DNA of 64,000 bases from the NCBI RefSeq assembly GCF_000772935.1, contig NZ_JPVR01000066.1, positions 45,867 through 109,866 of the forward strand, given 5' to 3'. Every line of letters starts with the position of its first letter. The first letter of the stretch is position 1. Shown here one piece after another: positions 45,294-53,013 of this stretch. The notes below the pieces were generated by a model. That model searched no databases. It was not told the origin of the DNA and saw nothing but the letters and a program-made list of their open reading frames with translations. The DNA is from Lysinibacillus boronitolerans JCM 21713 = 10a = NBRC 103108. Lineage in GTDB: Bacteria; Bacillota; Bacilli; Bacillales_A; Planococcaceae. The position numbers and the translations under genes were made by a program.

Positions 45294-45791
45294 ATGCATA
45301 AATATCGATTAATGATTAATCCCTATGCAATAGAGAAGTGGGTCAATGACATGGCTTGTGCGGGCTGGCATTTGAAAAAATTCACATGGATTCGCTTTAC
45401 GTTTGAACGTGGAGAACCAAATAGTTATATTTATCGCCATGATGAATTAGGGCGATTCGGTTCGCCCTATGAAGAGGACTATGAGCAAGTAGATCGCTCT
45501 GGCCATATTGTATTTTTTAGAAAAGCAGCACAGGAAGGTCCATTTGATAAAAAAACGAAAATTGGTAACCTGTCAAAAAAGATGATGCTCTTACTTTCTC
45601 TTATTCTACTTAATTTGTTCATTGGTCTCATCGGTTTAATTGGTGATTTTTCGGAGAAAACAACAGACTGGGTTGGTTTCATGTTAAATACGCTGAATCT
45701 TGTGGTTGTTGTATTATTCACCCTCCCATTCTATAAGCTTATGCGTATACGTAATCGATCAAAGAGAGAATTAAATGTATTTTCGGATTAA
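45294..45791 (+). CDS. DUF2812 domain protein, first copy
   Basis: This 165-residue protein has the DUF2812 domain in the first 85 residues (EKWVNDMACAGWHLKKFTWIRFTFERGEP, YIYRHDE) and two C-terminal membrane helices (about 100-120 and 130-150). The start is ATG 45294 after GAGGAG. DUF2812 genes commonly accompany PadR regulators; the role is unknown, perhaps a membrane partner in signal sensing. Confidence 0.85.
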   Translation: MHKYRLMINPYAIEKWVNDMACAGWHLKKFTWIRFTFERGEPNSYIYRHDELGRFGSPYEEDYEQVDRSGHIVFFRKAAQEGPFDKKTKIGNLSKKMMLLLSLILLNLFIGLIGLIGDFSEKTTDWVGFMLNTLNLVVVVLFTLPFYKLMRIRNRSKRELNVFSD

Positions 45792-45868
45792 CGAAGCGTC
45801 TATTATTTTCCGGGAAATCAGAAAATAATGAAAAAGGAAGCGTGATTTTATAGTAGGGGTGATGCAAA

Positions 45869-46399
45869 ATGAAAAAAAGAATGTTTCGTTTTTTTATTGA
45901 TTACGAAAAGGAAGAACGATGGGTCAATGACATGGCAGAGCGGGGGTGGAATCTTAAAAAGACAGTGGTAGGCTACTTTGTTTTTGAAAAAGGAACACCA
46001 GGTCAATATATTTATCGAAATGAATTTGTCAATAGAAAATCGAAGGATTACTTTGAGTTTCTAGACGAAATGAATATCGAGTGTGTGTCTAAGTTTGGTG
46101 GTTGGGCCTATTATCGAAAACCAAAATCGGAGGGCCCTTTTGAGATCTTTACAGATGCTTCCTCGAAAATAAACTATATTAAATCAATGAATCGCATTTT
46201 TATATCTGTGTTACTGTTAAATTTAATCATTGGTATTTATAATCTATCGCTAGGTTTACGTGAATTCGTTGTAGGAACGATGAACACTAGTGTGGGGTGC
46301 ATGAATTTGATTGTCGCCTTACTGCTATTCATTCCTATAGTAAAAAATGAAAATCGTAAAAAGGGCTTGAAACAAGACTTACATATATTTGAAGGATAA
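45869..46399 (+). CDS. DUF2812 domain protein, second copy
   Basis: This 176-residue protein is a paralogue of the preceding gene product (EERWVNDMAERGWNLKKTVVGYFVFEKGTPGQYIYRNE) and again has two C-terminal helices. Start: ATG after TAGGGGTGATG. It is followed by the ABC ATPase gene 13 bases later. Confidence 0.85.
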   Translation: MKKRMFRFFIDYEKEERWVNDMAERGWNLKKTVVGYFVFEKGTPGQYIYRNEFVNRKSKDYFEFLDEMNIECVSKFGGWAYYRKPKSEGPFEIFTDASSKINYIKSMNRIFISVLLLNLIIGIYNLSLGLREFVVGTMNTSVGCMNLIVALLLFIPIVKNENRKKGLKQDLHIFEG

Positions 46400-46412
46400 G
46401 GAGGAAGACAAC

Positions 46413-47318
46413 ATGACGTTACAGTTACAGCATGTTACAAAGAAGTACAAGGATTTTACAGCTGTAGATGATTTGAATTTTACTATTGAAAAAGGTGAAA
46501 TTTTTGGTCTAATTGGTCAAAATGGTGCAGGGAAAACAACAACATTCCGAATGATTTTAGATTTACAGGAGACGACGGCGGGAACAATTACGTGGGATGG
46601 CCGGCCAGTTAATGCCATAAACCGAGATGTCCTTGGTTATTTGCCTGAGGAGCGTGGTATTTTTCCAACAATGAAGGTAGAAGAGCAGCTTTACTTTTTT
46701 GGTGAGCTACGTGGCATGAAACGAGCAGAGCTGAAAAAGGAAATTGATTTTTGGATTCAACGTTTTGAACTGGAAGAAAAACGCAAGGATAAAGCAGAAA
46801 CTTTATCAAAAGGGAATCAGCAAAAGGTACAGCTAATTGCGAGCTTTATCCATAAACCAGCGTTTTTAATTTTAGATGAACCGTTCAGTGGGCTAGATCC
46901 AGTCAATAAAGATTTACTAAAGGATGCTATTTTACTATTGAAAGAGCAGGGTACGACGATTTTGTTCTCCAGTCACCAAATGGACAATGTCGAGGAGCTT
47001 TGTGATCATTTATGCTTATTAAAACGAGGTGTTTCTTTATTTTCTGGAAGCTTACTAGATTTAAAGAAACAATATGGTAAAACAAAGCTTGCTGTTCGAA
47101 CGGATTGGTCGACTACACAGTTATTGGCACTAGAGGGTGTCAAGGATGTGCGCGTTGAAAAGGAACAAACAGTGCTTACATTAGCAGACGAAAGCTTTGC
47201 TCAAAGTATCTTTGAGCAGCTATCCAACGGGAAGTATATTGAAAAATTTAGCTTAGATTATTTATCGTTAGATGAAATCTTTAAAGATAAGGTAGGTGGC
47301 CATGTTGTCGAAGTTTAA
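46413..47318 (+). CDS. ABC exporter ATP-binding protein (NatA-like)
   Basis: This 301-residue ATPase has Walker A GQNGAGKTT (about 38-46), Q-loop LGYLPEERGIFPTM, signature LSKGNQQKVQLI, Walker B FLILDEPFSGLDP and H-loop SSHQMDNVEELC. The LSKGNQQK signature and PEERG are typical of NatA/YhaQ-type exporters. ATG 46413 follows AAGGAGG. It overlaps the permease gene by 17 bases. Confidence 0.92.
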   Translation: MTLQLQHVTKKYKDFTAVDDLNFTIEKGEIFGLIGQNGAGKTTTFRMILDLQETTAGTITWDGRPVNAINRDVLGYLPEERGIFPTMKVEEQLYFFGELRGMKRAELKKEIDFWIQRFELEEKRKDKAETLSKGNQQKVQLIASFIHKPAFLILDEPFSGLDPVNKDLLKDAILLLKEQGTTILFSSHQMDNVEELCDHLCLLKRGVSLFSGSLLDLKKQYGKTKLAVRTDWSTTQLLALEGVKDVRVEKEQTVLTLADESFAQSIFEQLSNGKYIEKFSLDYLSLDEIFKDKVGGHVVEV

Positions 47319-48546
47319 TTTATTAATGAAGCAATTATATAAAGCTAAAATTAAATCAAAATCCTTTATCTTAATGACTTGTTTATATGTCCTTGTCATG
47401 TCTGTGGCTGTCTTCTGGTCAGAAATTAAGGAACTATTCACAGGTGATGATGAAGCACAGCAAATCGCGATTATCAATGAAACCTCTGCCGATTTAAGTG
47501 GTATTTTTGTCTCGAATGGAGATATGGCCTTTATTCAGGATGAACAAGATGTTTCAGCCCTTGAAAAAAGGGTAAAGGACGGCAAGCTTGATGCTATTGT
47601 AACGATTAACGATCAAAATGGTCAGCTACATGCGGAAATTGCTACGTTCACACCACTGAAATTGAACGATCAATCTACATTATCATCATTATTACAGTAT
47701 GCTGGTCAGCATTATGCTGTTCAGCAATTATCGCTTTCGCCTGAGCAAGCAGCACAAATTATGGCGGCTCAAACAACGATTTCAACGAAAAACTTAAATG
47801 AGGCATCAACAGGTGGAAAAAGTGAAGAAGAAAAGCAATCAGGGCTAGTAGTTTCCTATGCGGTAGGGATTTTAATCTATTTCTTTATCTCTACATTCCT
47901 ATCGATGATTACGACTGAAATAGCCTCTGAAAAGGGCTCACGCGCAATGGAAATGCTCTTAGTAAGTGTCAAACCTGGTACACATTTTAAAGCAAAAATT
48001 GCTGGCGTTTTATTGCTTGCTTTAACACAGATGGGCATTATTGCGGTCGTGTTCCTTATCTATGCGAAATTTATAAAAGGTGGGATGGTATGGGATGCAG
48101 CTGCTAGCATTGTCAAGGAATTGTCCGTTGGCTATGTCATCTATGCTATCGTATTCCTACTGTTAACAGTTATTCTTTATCTTATCATCGGTGCATTATT
48201 CGGCTCTTTAGTATCGAAAGTAGAAGAGGCGGGTCAAGTATTAATGCCTGCGATGATTATTACGATCATCGGCTTCTATGTTATGCTGACAGGCATGGGT
48301 AATCCAGATACAATTATTATTAAAATATTCTCTTATATCCCACTAACTTCTGGCATGATCATGCCAATGCGTATTGGCGCTACAGATATCGGTGGCATTG
48401 TACCATTACTTTCATTAGGAATTTTAATCGTAACGATTGTTGTTGTGTACCTATTTAGTTTATCGTTCTACAAACGTAGTGTATTGACATATAGCTCTGG
48501 CGGTGTCATTCAAAAAATTAAAACGGTATTAAAAGTAACAACATAA
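47302..48546 (+). CDS. ABC-2 exporter permease (NatB/YhaP-like)
   Basis: This 414-residue protein has an N-terminal helix (about 22-42), an outer domain (about 45-175) and a C-terminal block of six helices. ABC-2/NatB features include TTEIASEKGSRAMEMLLVSVKPGTHFKAKI. Start: ATG 47302 after AAGGTAGG; a GTG two codons earlier is possible. With the upstream ATPase it forms an exporter of an unknown compound or ion. Confidence 0.9.
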   Translation: MLSKFNLLMKQLYKAKIKSKSFILMTCLYVLVMSVAVFWSEIKELFTGDDEAQQIAIINETSADLSGIFVSNGDMAFIQDEQDVSALEKRVKDGKLDAIVTINDQNGQLHAEIATFTPLKLNDQSTLSSLLQYAGQHYAVQQLSLSPEQAAQIMAAQTTISTKNLNEASTGGKSEEEKQSGLVVSYAVGILIYFFISTFLSMITTEIASEKGSRAMEMLLVSVKPGTHFKAKIAGVLLLALTQMGIIAVVFLIYAKFIKGGMVWDAAASIVKELSVGYVIYAIVFLLLTVILYLIIGALFGSLVSKVEEAGQVLMPAMIITIIGFYVMLTGMGNPDTIIIKIFSYIPLTSGMIMPMRIGATDIGGIVPLLSLGILIVTIVVVYLFSLSFYKRSVLTYSSGGVIQKIKTVLKVTT

Positions 48547-48553
48547 CATAATG

Positions 48554-48586
48554 GCAGCTACATGGATAATGTAGCTGCTTTTTTGG
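48554..48586 (+). terminator. Intrinsic terminator of the PadR-ABC operon
   Basis: A perfect 10-bp stem GCAGCTACAT/ATGTAGCTGC with a 5-base loop is followed by six T. Confidence 0.92.
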
Positions 48587-48685
48587 TGTCATGGTGCCAT
48601 TGTTAGCAAACAATGTAAAGGAATTTACGGAATGAGTCGAATTTTGGATAGAAAGAAGCTATAATTTATAAAAGGGGATGAGACG

Positions 48686-48943
48686 ATGTTAGCTAAATCA
48701 GAGGTGGAAACAATCCTTGACCGACCATCAAATCAGCGTTTAGCAACAACCGAAGAAAAAGCACAGCTCTTTCAAAAGCTTCAACAGCTATGCCCTACAA
48801 GTAAAGAAATAGAAGCAATTCTTCACTATTGGACTGTGGTGGAAATTTTTGTTAATGATGCTCACCCTAATCAATATAGTTTGCAATATAAGTTCAATCA
48901 AAATGGCTATTGTATAGCAGATTCTTCTTTTTTCATCCTATAG
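48686..48943 (+). CDS. Small unrecognised protein upstream of telA
   Basis: This is an 85-residue soluble protein (starts MLAKSEVETILDRPSNQRLA) with no clear motif. A good ribosome site (AAAAGGGGATGAG) precedes the ATG and a perfect TATAAT lies at 48660-48665. It is 67 bases before telA with no terminator between, so it may share its transcript. Function unknown. Confidence 0.6.
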   Translation: MLAKSEVETILDRPSNQRLATTEEKAQLFQKLQQLCPTSKEIEAILHYWTVVEIFVNDAHPNQYSLQYKFNQNGYCIADSSFFIL

Positions 48944-49010
48944 AAAATGAAACTTTTTTACATGGTAATCGTAAGTAATTAGTAGAGATAAATTGCAGGG
49001 GGTAAAACGT

Positions 49011-50180
49011 ATGTCTGAATTCAACAATGATCTTTTAAAATCCAAGGACCCATTCGCTTCAGAAAATCCTTTATTACAGCCAAATCCACTTTTACAGCAG
49101 GCAACTGAGCAAAAGCCGGTACTTGTATCTGAGCAGGAGCTATCACAAATCGCACAAAATCAGCTAATGTTAAAGCAAGATCCAGAGGTTCATACACTTG
49201 CACAAAAAATTGATGTCAAAGATCAAATTGCCATGCTAGAGCTCGGTAAAGAAACAGCAAGTGGCATTTCGACCTTTTCAGATAAAATGCTCGCAACGAT
49301 GAAAGCTAGTAAGCTGGAAGAATCGAGTGTGCTATTAAATAACCTGAATAAAATTATGGATAAATTCGATCCACAGGATTTTGCGGAAGAGAAAAAGGGC
49401 GGTTTCATCTCCAAGCTCTTTAACAAAGGAAAAGAGCAATTGGAAAGGTTCTTATCTAAGTATGACAGCATGAATAAAGAAGTGGATGTCATTTACCGTG
49501 AAATTCAAAAATATGAAGGGGAAATGAAGCGTAATACCATTGACCTTGAAAATCTGTATGAACAAAATTTAAACTACTTCCAATCATTAAGTAAATTTGT
49601 TGCAGCTATTGAAGTGAAAACAGAAGAGGTCCGTGCCACTTTACCAGCACTTGAACAAAAGGCTCAAAGTGGTGACCAATTGGCAGCTATGGAATATGAA
49701 ACAATGCTTCGCGCTGTGGAATTATTAGAGCAACGTCGCTATGATTTAGAAATGGCACAACAAGTATCATTCCAATCAGCACCTCAAATTCGCTTAATGC
49801 AGCAAGGGAACAATCATTTGATTGCCAAGATTAATTCTGCCTTTGTCACAACGATTCCGATCTTTAAGCAGGGGCTAATTCACGCAGTGACATTGAAGCG
49901 CCAAAAGTTGATTTCTGATTCTATGGTGGAACTAGATCGCCGTACGAATGAAATGCTTGTGCGTAATGCAGAAAATATTAGTAAGAACAGTGTGAATATC
50001 GCTCGTCAAGCTGGTAGCCCAAGCATTAAAATCGAAACGATTGAAACAACATGGCAAACAATTATGGCTGGTATTCAAGAAACGAAGCAAATTCAAGCAG
50101 AAACAGCAAGAAACCGTGAAGAAGGTCGTAAACGTATTGAGCGTTTGCAATTAGAATATGAGAAACTGAAAAAAATGTAA
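49011..50180 (+). CDS. telA: Toxic anion resistance protein, TelA family
   Basis: This 389-residue helical protein has a coiled-coil central region with SKYDSMNKEVDVIYREIQKYEGEMKRNTIDLENLYEQN and a C-terminal KQIQAETARNREEGRKRIERLQLEYEKLKK, both typical of TelA/YceH. Members are linked to tellurite, nisin or stress tolerance; the mechanism is not settled. The start is ATG 49011 after CAGGGGG. Confidence 0.9.
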   Translation: MSEFNNDLLKSKDPFASENPLLQPNPLLQQATEQKPVLVSEQELSQIAQNQLMLKQDPEVHTLAQKIDVKDQIAMLELGKETASGISTFSDKMLATMKASKLEESSVLLNNLNKIMDKFDPQDFAEEKKGGFISKLFNKGKEQLERFLSKYDSMNKEVDVIYREIQKYEGEMKRNTIDLENLYEQNLNYFQSLSKFVAAIEVKTEEVRATLPALEQKAQSGDQLAAMEYETMLRAVELLEQRRYDLEMAQQVSFQSAPQIRLMQQGNNHLIAKINSAFVTTIPIFKQGLIHAVTLKRQKLISDSMVELDRRTNEMLVRNAENISKNSVNIARQAGSPSIKIETIETTWQTIMAGIQETKQIQAETARNREEGRKRIERLQLEYEKLKKM

Positions 50181-50186
50181 GGCTAA

Positions 50187-50222
50187 AGCTTCTTGCAGCT
50201 ATTGTTGCAAGAGGCTTTTTTT
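50187..50222 (+). terminator. Intrinsic terminator after telA
   Basis: AGCTTCTTGCA pairs with TGCAAGAGGCT (one G-T) around an 8-base loop and is followed by a run of T. Confidence 0.88.
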
Positions 50223-50272
50223 ATGGAAAGTGTAGGTGAGCAAGGACTCCTTCCATGTGTGAGAAATGATCT

Positions 50273-50325
50273 TTGACAAAAAGCAAAATAGTGATTATGA
50301 TAAAATCAAATGAGAATGATTATCA
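50273..50325 (+). promoter_or_regulatory. SigA promoter with Fur box
   Basis: TTGACA (50273-50278), a 17-base spacer and TATGAT (50296-50301) form a strong promoter. TGAGAATGATTATCA (50311-50325) matches the Bacillus 7-1-7 Fur box (TGATAAT-N-ATTATCA) at 13 of 14 positions and lies right after the expected start of transcription. Iron-dependent repression of the next genes is predicted. Confidence 0.75.
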
Positions 50326-50345
50326 AATGAAGAGGAAGCGGAAAG

Positions 50346-50411
50346 ATGCTGCACAAGGGTATTCGATTACATGTATTTATTCTTGGAGGAGTGAAAATAA
50401 ATGGCAAATAA
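50346..50411 (+). CDS. 21-residue small ORF overlapping the coiled-coil gene
   Basis: The frame starts MLHKGIRLHV and ends GGVKINGK; it is basic and has a ribosome site (AGAGGAAGCGG). It ends 11 bases inside the next gene, so the ribosome site of the larger gene (GGAGGAGTG) lies within it and coupling is likely. It is too short to assign a function. Confidence 0.4.
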   Translation: MLHKGIRLHVFILGGVKINGK

Positions 50412-50937
50412 GATAAATGCCTCTACATTGTCGTATGAGCCTTTTAAAGATGGAACGCTTGCTCTATACACGACAGATAGCTTAATGATTGTACCGCAAA
50501 GTCGCTATCAAGAGCTTTTGCATATGGAAGAGTTACATAATGCTATGCATAAAGATTTAGATAACAAGCAAAATGGTTTAGAACGAGAACGAAAAATGCT
50601 AAAAAAACAAAATACACAGCTAACAGAAAATCTACAAAAGTTAAAGCAGCAAAACACAGTCTTGCAGAAAAAGGTAACTGAATACAATTGTGTAGTGGAG
50701 GAGATGAAGGTGCTCCGCCAAGAAAATACAGATCTTCTTATGGAGCTTAGTAAATATAAAGCGATGTCAAGAGAGACATTGACGGGGCCTGTGAAGTCGA
50801 TGATTCGGGCTATGCGTGAGCAAGGGGTTGGAATTAAAGAAATCCATATTCGCATTAAGCGCCAAATCAATCCAGAGATTAGCTATAGTACCGTACGCAA
50901 GTATATTTCTGAGCTAGAATCGGAACAGAAAGGTTAA
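50401..50937 (+). CDS. Unrecognised coiled-coil protein with C-terminal HTH-like segment
   Basis: This 178-residue protein has a short N-terminal domain (about 1-45), a long coiled coil (about 48-125, rich in K, Q and E: KKQNTQLTENLQKLKQQNTV) and a C-terminal segment MREQGVGIKEIHIRIKRQINPEISYSTVRKYI. The last resembles the helix-turn-helix of recombinase or transposase regulators. No transposase domain is present. The Fur box upstream suggests expression under low iron. Family not recognised. Confidence 0.7.
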   Translation: MANKINASTLSYEPFKDGTLALYTTDSLMIVPQSRYQELLHMEELHNAMHKDLDNKQNGLERERKMLKKQNTQLTENLQKLKQQNTVLQKKVTEYNCVVEEMKVLRQENTDLLMELSKYKAMSRETLTGPVKSMIRAMREQGVGIKEIHIRIKRQINPEISYSTVRKYISELESEQKG

Positions 50938-51071
50938 CAGCTTTTAAAAGGAACTAGAAATTTGGCATTTACAGCAGCTACTCAAAGTCCTATAATGAGT
51001 CTATTCTTTAACTAGTTTAAGATTATAGGAAATCGTTGACCGATTTCAATAAGAGTAGGAGCGTTAGTATC

Positions 51072-51980
51072 ATGTCAAATGAGAAAAAAGGAGTTTTGGC
51101 TGCCTTTTTTGCCTATGCCTTTTGGGGAGCATTCCCTCTATATTGGAAATTACTTGAGCATGTACCAAGTATGGAGATTTTATTATCCCGTGTCATTTGG
51201 TCCTTTGTCTTTACGGTGCTGGCAGTGATCGTATTTCGCATGCGTCATGACCTCGTAGCAGATTTAAAATATTTATGGTCACATCAAAAGCATTTCTGGC
51301 AGCTTGCGGGTGCGTCCTTTGTCATTTCAATGAACTGGTATTTATATATTTGGGCAGTGACGCATAATCATCTCATTGAAACGAGCTTAGGTTATTATAT
51401 TAATCCGCTCTTGTCTGTAATTTTCGGGGTGATTTTCTTTAAAGAATCGCTCAGTCGTGCACAATGGGTAGCGACAGGAATTGCTTTTATTGCGGTGATT
51501 ATTTTAACGATGAATTATGGCTCTGTCCCGTGGGTAGCTTTATTGATTGCGCTATCCTTCGCAATTTATGGTGTGCTGAAAAAGAAAATTACATTGGATG
51601 CAACAAGAGGGCTAGCCATTGAAACGTTATTGATTTTACCCTTTGCATTAGGCTATTATGTTTATCTTTTTGCTACACATCAAGCCTCGTTTTTACATGT
51701 CGATGTTAAAACAGATATTTTGATGATCTTCAGTGGCTTAGTAACAGCCGTCCCCCTTATTTTATTTGCGAAGGGGGCACAAAATATACCTTTATACTTA
51801 CTAGGGTTTATCCAATATGTATCGCCAACTATTGTCCTGATTTTAGGCATCGTGCTATACAAAGAGCCATTTAGTCAGGTTGAGCTCCTTGCATTCAGTA
51901 TTATTTGGGCAGCATTACTCTTATTTTCTGGTTCCAAAATTATCGAAACAAGAAAAGCCCATCATAAATCAGTTTCGTAA
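51072..51980 (+). CDS. rarD: EamA family transporter RarD
   Basis: This 302-residue membrane protein has about ten helices, with the RarD pattern FAYAFWGAFPLYWKLLEHVPSMEILLSRVIWS at the start and LLGFIQYVSPTIVLILGIVLYKEPF near the end. The start is ATG 51072 after TAGGAGCG. RarD members are permeases of unknown substrate (chloramphenicol-sensitive protein group). Confidence 0.9.
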   Translation: MSNEKKGVLAAFFAYAFWGAFPLYWKLLEHVPSMEILLSRVIWSFVFTVLAVIVFRMRHDLVADLKYLWSHQKHFWQLAGASFVISMNWYLYIWAVTHNHLIETSLGYYINPLLSVIFGVIFFKESLSRAQWVATGIAFIAVIILTMNYGSVPWVALLIALSFAIYGVLKKKITLDATRGLAIETLLILPFALGYYVYLFATHQASFLHVDVKTDILMIFSGLVTAVPLILFAKGAQNIPLYLLGFIQYVSPTIVLILGIVLYKEPFSQVELLAFSIIWAALLLFSGSKIIETRKAHHKSVS

Positions 51981-51981
51981 A

Positions 51982-52014
51982 AGACTTGTAGATTTTTCTA
52001 CAGGTCTTTTTTAT
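51982..52014 (+). terminator. Intrinsic terminator after rarD
   Basis: AAGACTTGTAG pairs with CTACAGGTCTT (one G-T) and is followed by a T run. Confidence 0.85.
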
Positions 52015-52114
52015 GTAACTTTTACCACTTCGCTTTGTAATGCACAAAACTTTTTTATTTCCTTATCGGATTGCCCGCTATTTTGTTTAATCGTATTTTA
52101 AAGATCGATAAAAT

Positions 52115-52351
52115 TCATCCACTAATATGGTAAAAAATAAAGGTAGCTTCTTGAATTGTCTGGTTGAGATGAAGTGCCTGTTTGAAAACTATTAAAATCG
52201 CTAGAACGAATGGTAAAACGATTACGATGGCTGCTGAATTTTTCAGCTCATGCTTTTGCTTTCTATAGAATAGCCAACAAATAATGGCAGCCATTAGGAG
52301 TGCACTGAGTAGGATGAGGCTAACAATGAATGTAGCGTGTAACTTATGCAC
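52115..52351 (-). CDS. Small two-helix membrane protein
   Basis: This is a 78-residue frame with two clear hydrophobic helices (FIVSLILLSALLMAAIICWLF and AAIVIVLPFVLAILIVF). It starts at GTG and has only a weak ribosome site. It lies 8 bases after the end of another small minus-strand frame, so they may be one unit. Unrecognised. Confidence 0.4.
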   Translation of the reverse strand: MHKLHATFIVSLILLSALLMAAIICWLFYRKQKHELKNSAAIVIVLPFVLAILIVFKQALHLNQTIQEATFIFYHISG

Positions 52352-52359
52352 GGCTTACT

Positions 52360-52572
52360 CTATATTGCATTGTCTTGACTCTCATTCCACTTAAAGTGGT
52401 CATTCTCATGCAAGACTGCATAATGAAAGCCCATTGCGTTTCTTTCATCAATCACAGTTGATGTGGCAGAGGCTGTAGGGATTATAAAAAATAATGGTAA
52501 ACAGGCATAGGGGAGTCTTTTGTTGCATTTAGGTACTCCCTCCAAATAGAGTCTTTTTGATAGATTCGACAA
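52360..52572 (-). CDS. Possible small secreted protein with unclear start
   Basis: The 70-codon frame contains a signal-peptide-like stretch (KRLPYACLPLFFIIPTASA) and then a short charged tail ending HENDHFKWNESQDNAI. The best ribosome site (GGAGGGA) is inside the frame but its ATG is in another frame, so the 5' end may be frameshifted or the gene broken. Its end is close to the start of the small membrane protein. Confidence 0.25.
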   Translation of the reverse strand: MSNLSKRLYLEGVPKCNKRLPYACLPLFFIIPTASATSTVIDERNAMGFHYAVLHENDHFKWNESQDNAI

Positions 52573-53013
52573 AATTAGGAGAAAACCTTTTGAAGCTTAG
52601 GCACCTTTACTTTCATGCCAGCATATAGTAAAATGTCAATAATTAGATAACAATGATCAATTAATGAGAGGTGCTTTTTGTGAGTGCGGTAGGTTCTAAC
52701 TAGGTAAAAATTGAATGAAATAGTGGCGATGACGACAGCAGGGGATATATGTTATGAACACCCCTTATTTTGTCATGGACCTATTTCAACAACCTATGTA
52801 GATACCTACAATACTTTATTAAGCGTGGCATAAAGGATTGAAACTTCAATTAGATGAAGTTTTATTTGTGATGCCGAGAAAACGCGCCTTTTAAAGATAA
52901 AGCTGTGGGGATTCCTCACAGCTTTTTTTATGTTGTTTAAACCATCATTGCTATCTAATATTGGGTAGGTATCTTCATGTATGATAAAACATGACAATGA
53001 GGAGCAAAAAGAA
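52573..53013. other. Gap before the MutS2-like gene
   Basis: No supported gene. A 15-codon frame near 52754 (MNTPYFVMDLFQQPM) has a modest ribosome site and no known role. A hairpin at 52899-52930 (AAAGCTGTG/CACAGCTTT followed by T) looks like a terminator or attenuator ahead of the MutS2-like gene. Confidence 0.4.

Noticed and set aside
50401..50937. Transposase call for the coiled-coil/HTH protein
   Set aside because: No DDE or recombinase catalytic domain and no terminal inverted repeats; only a short HTH-like segment is seen.
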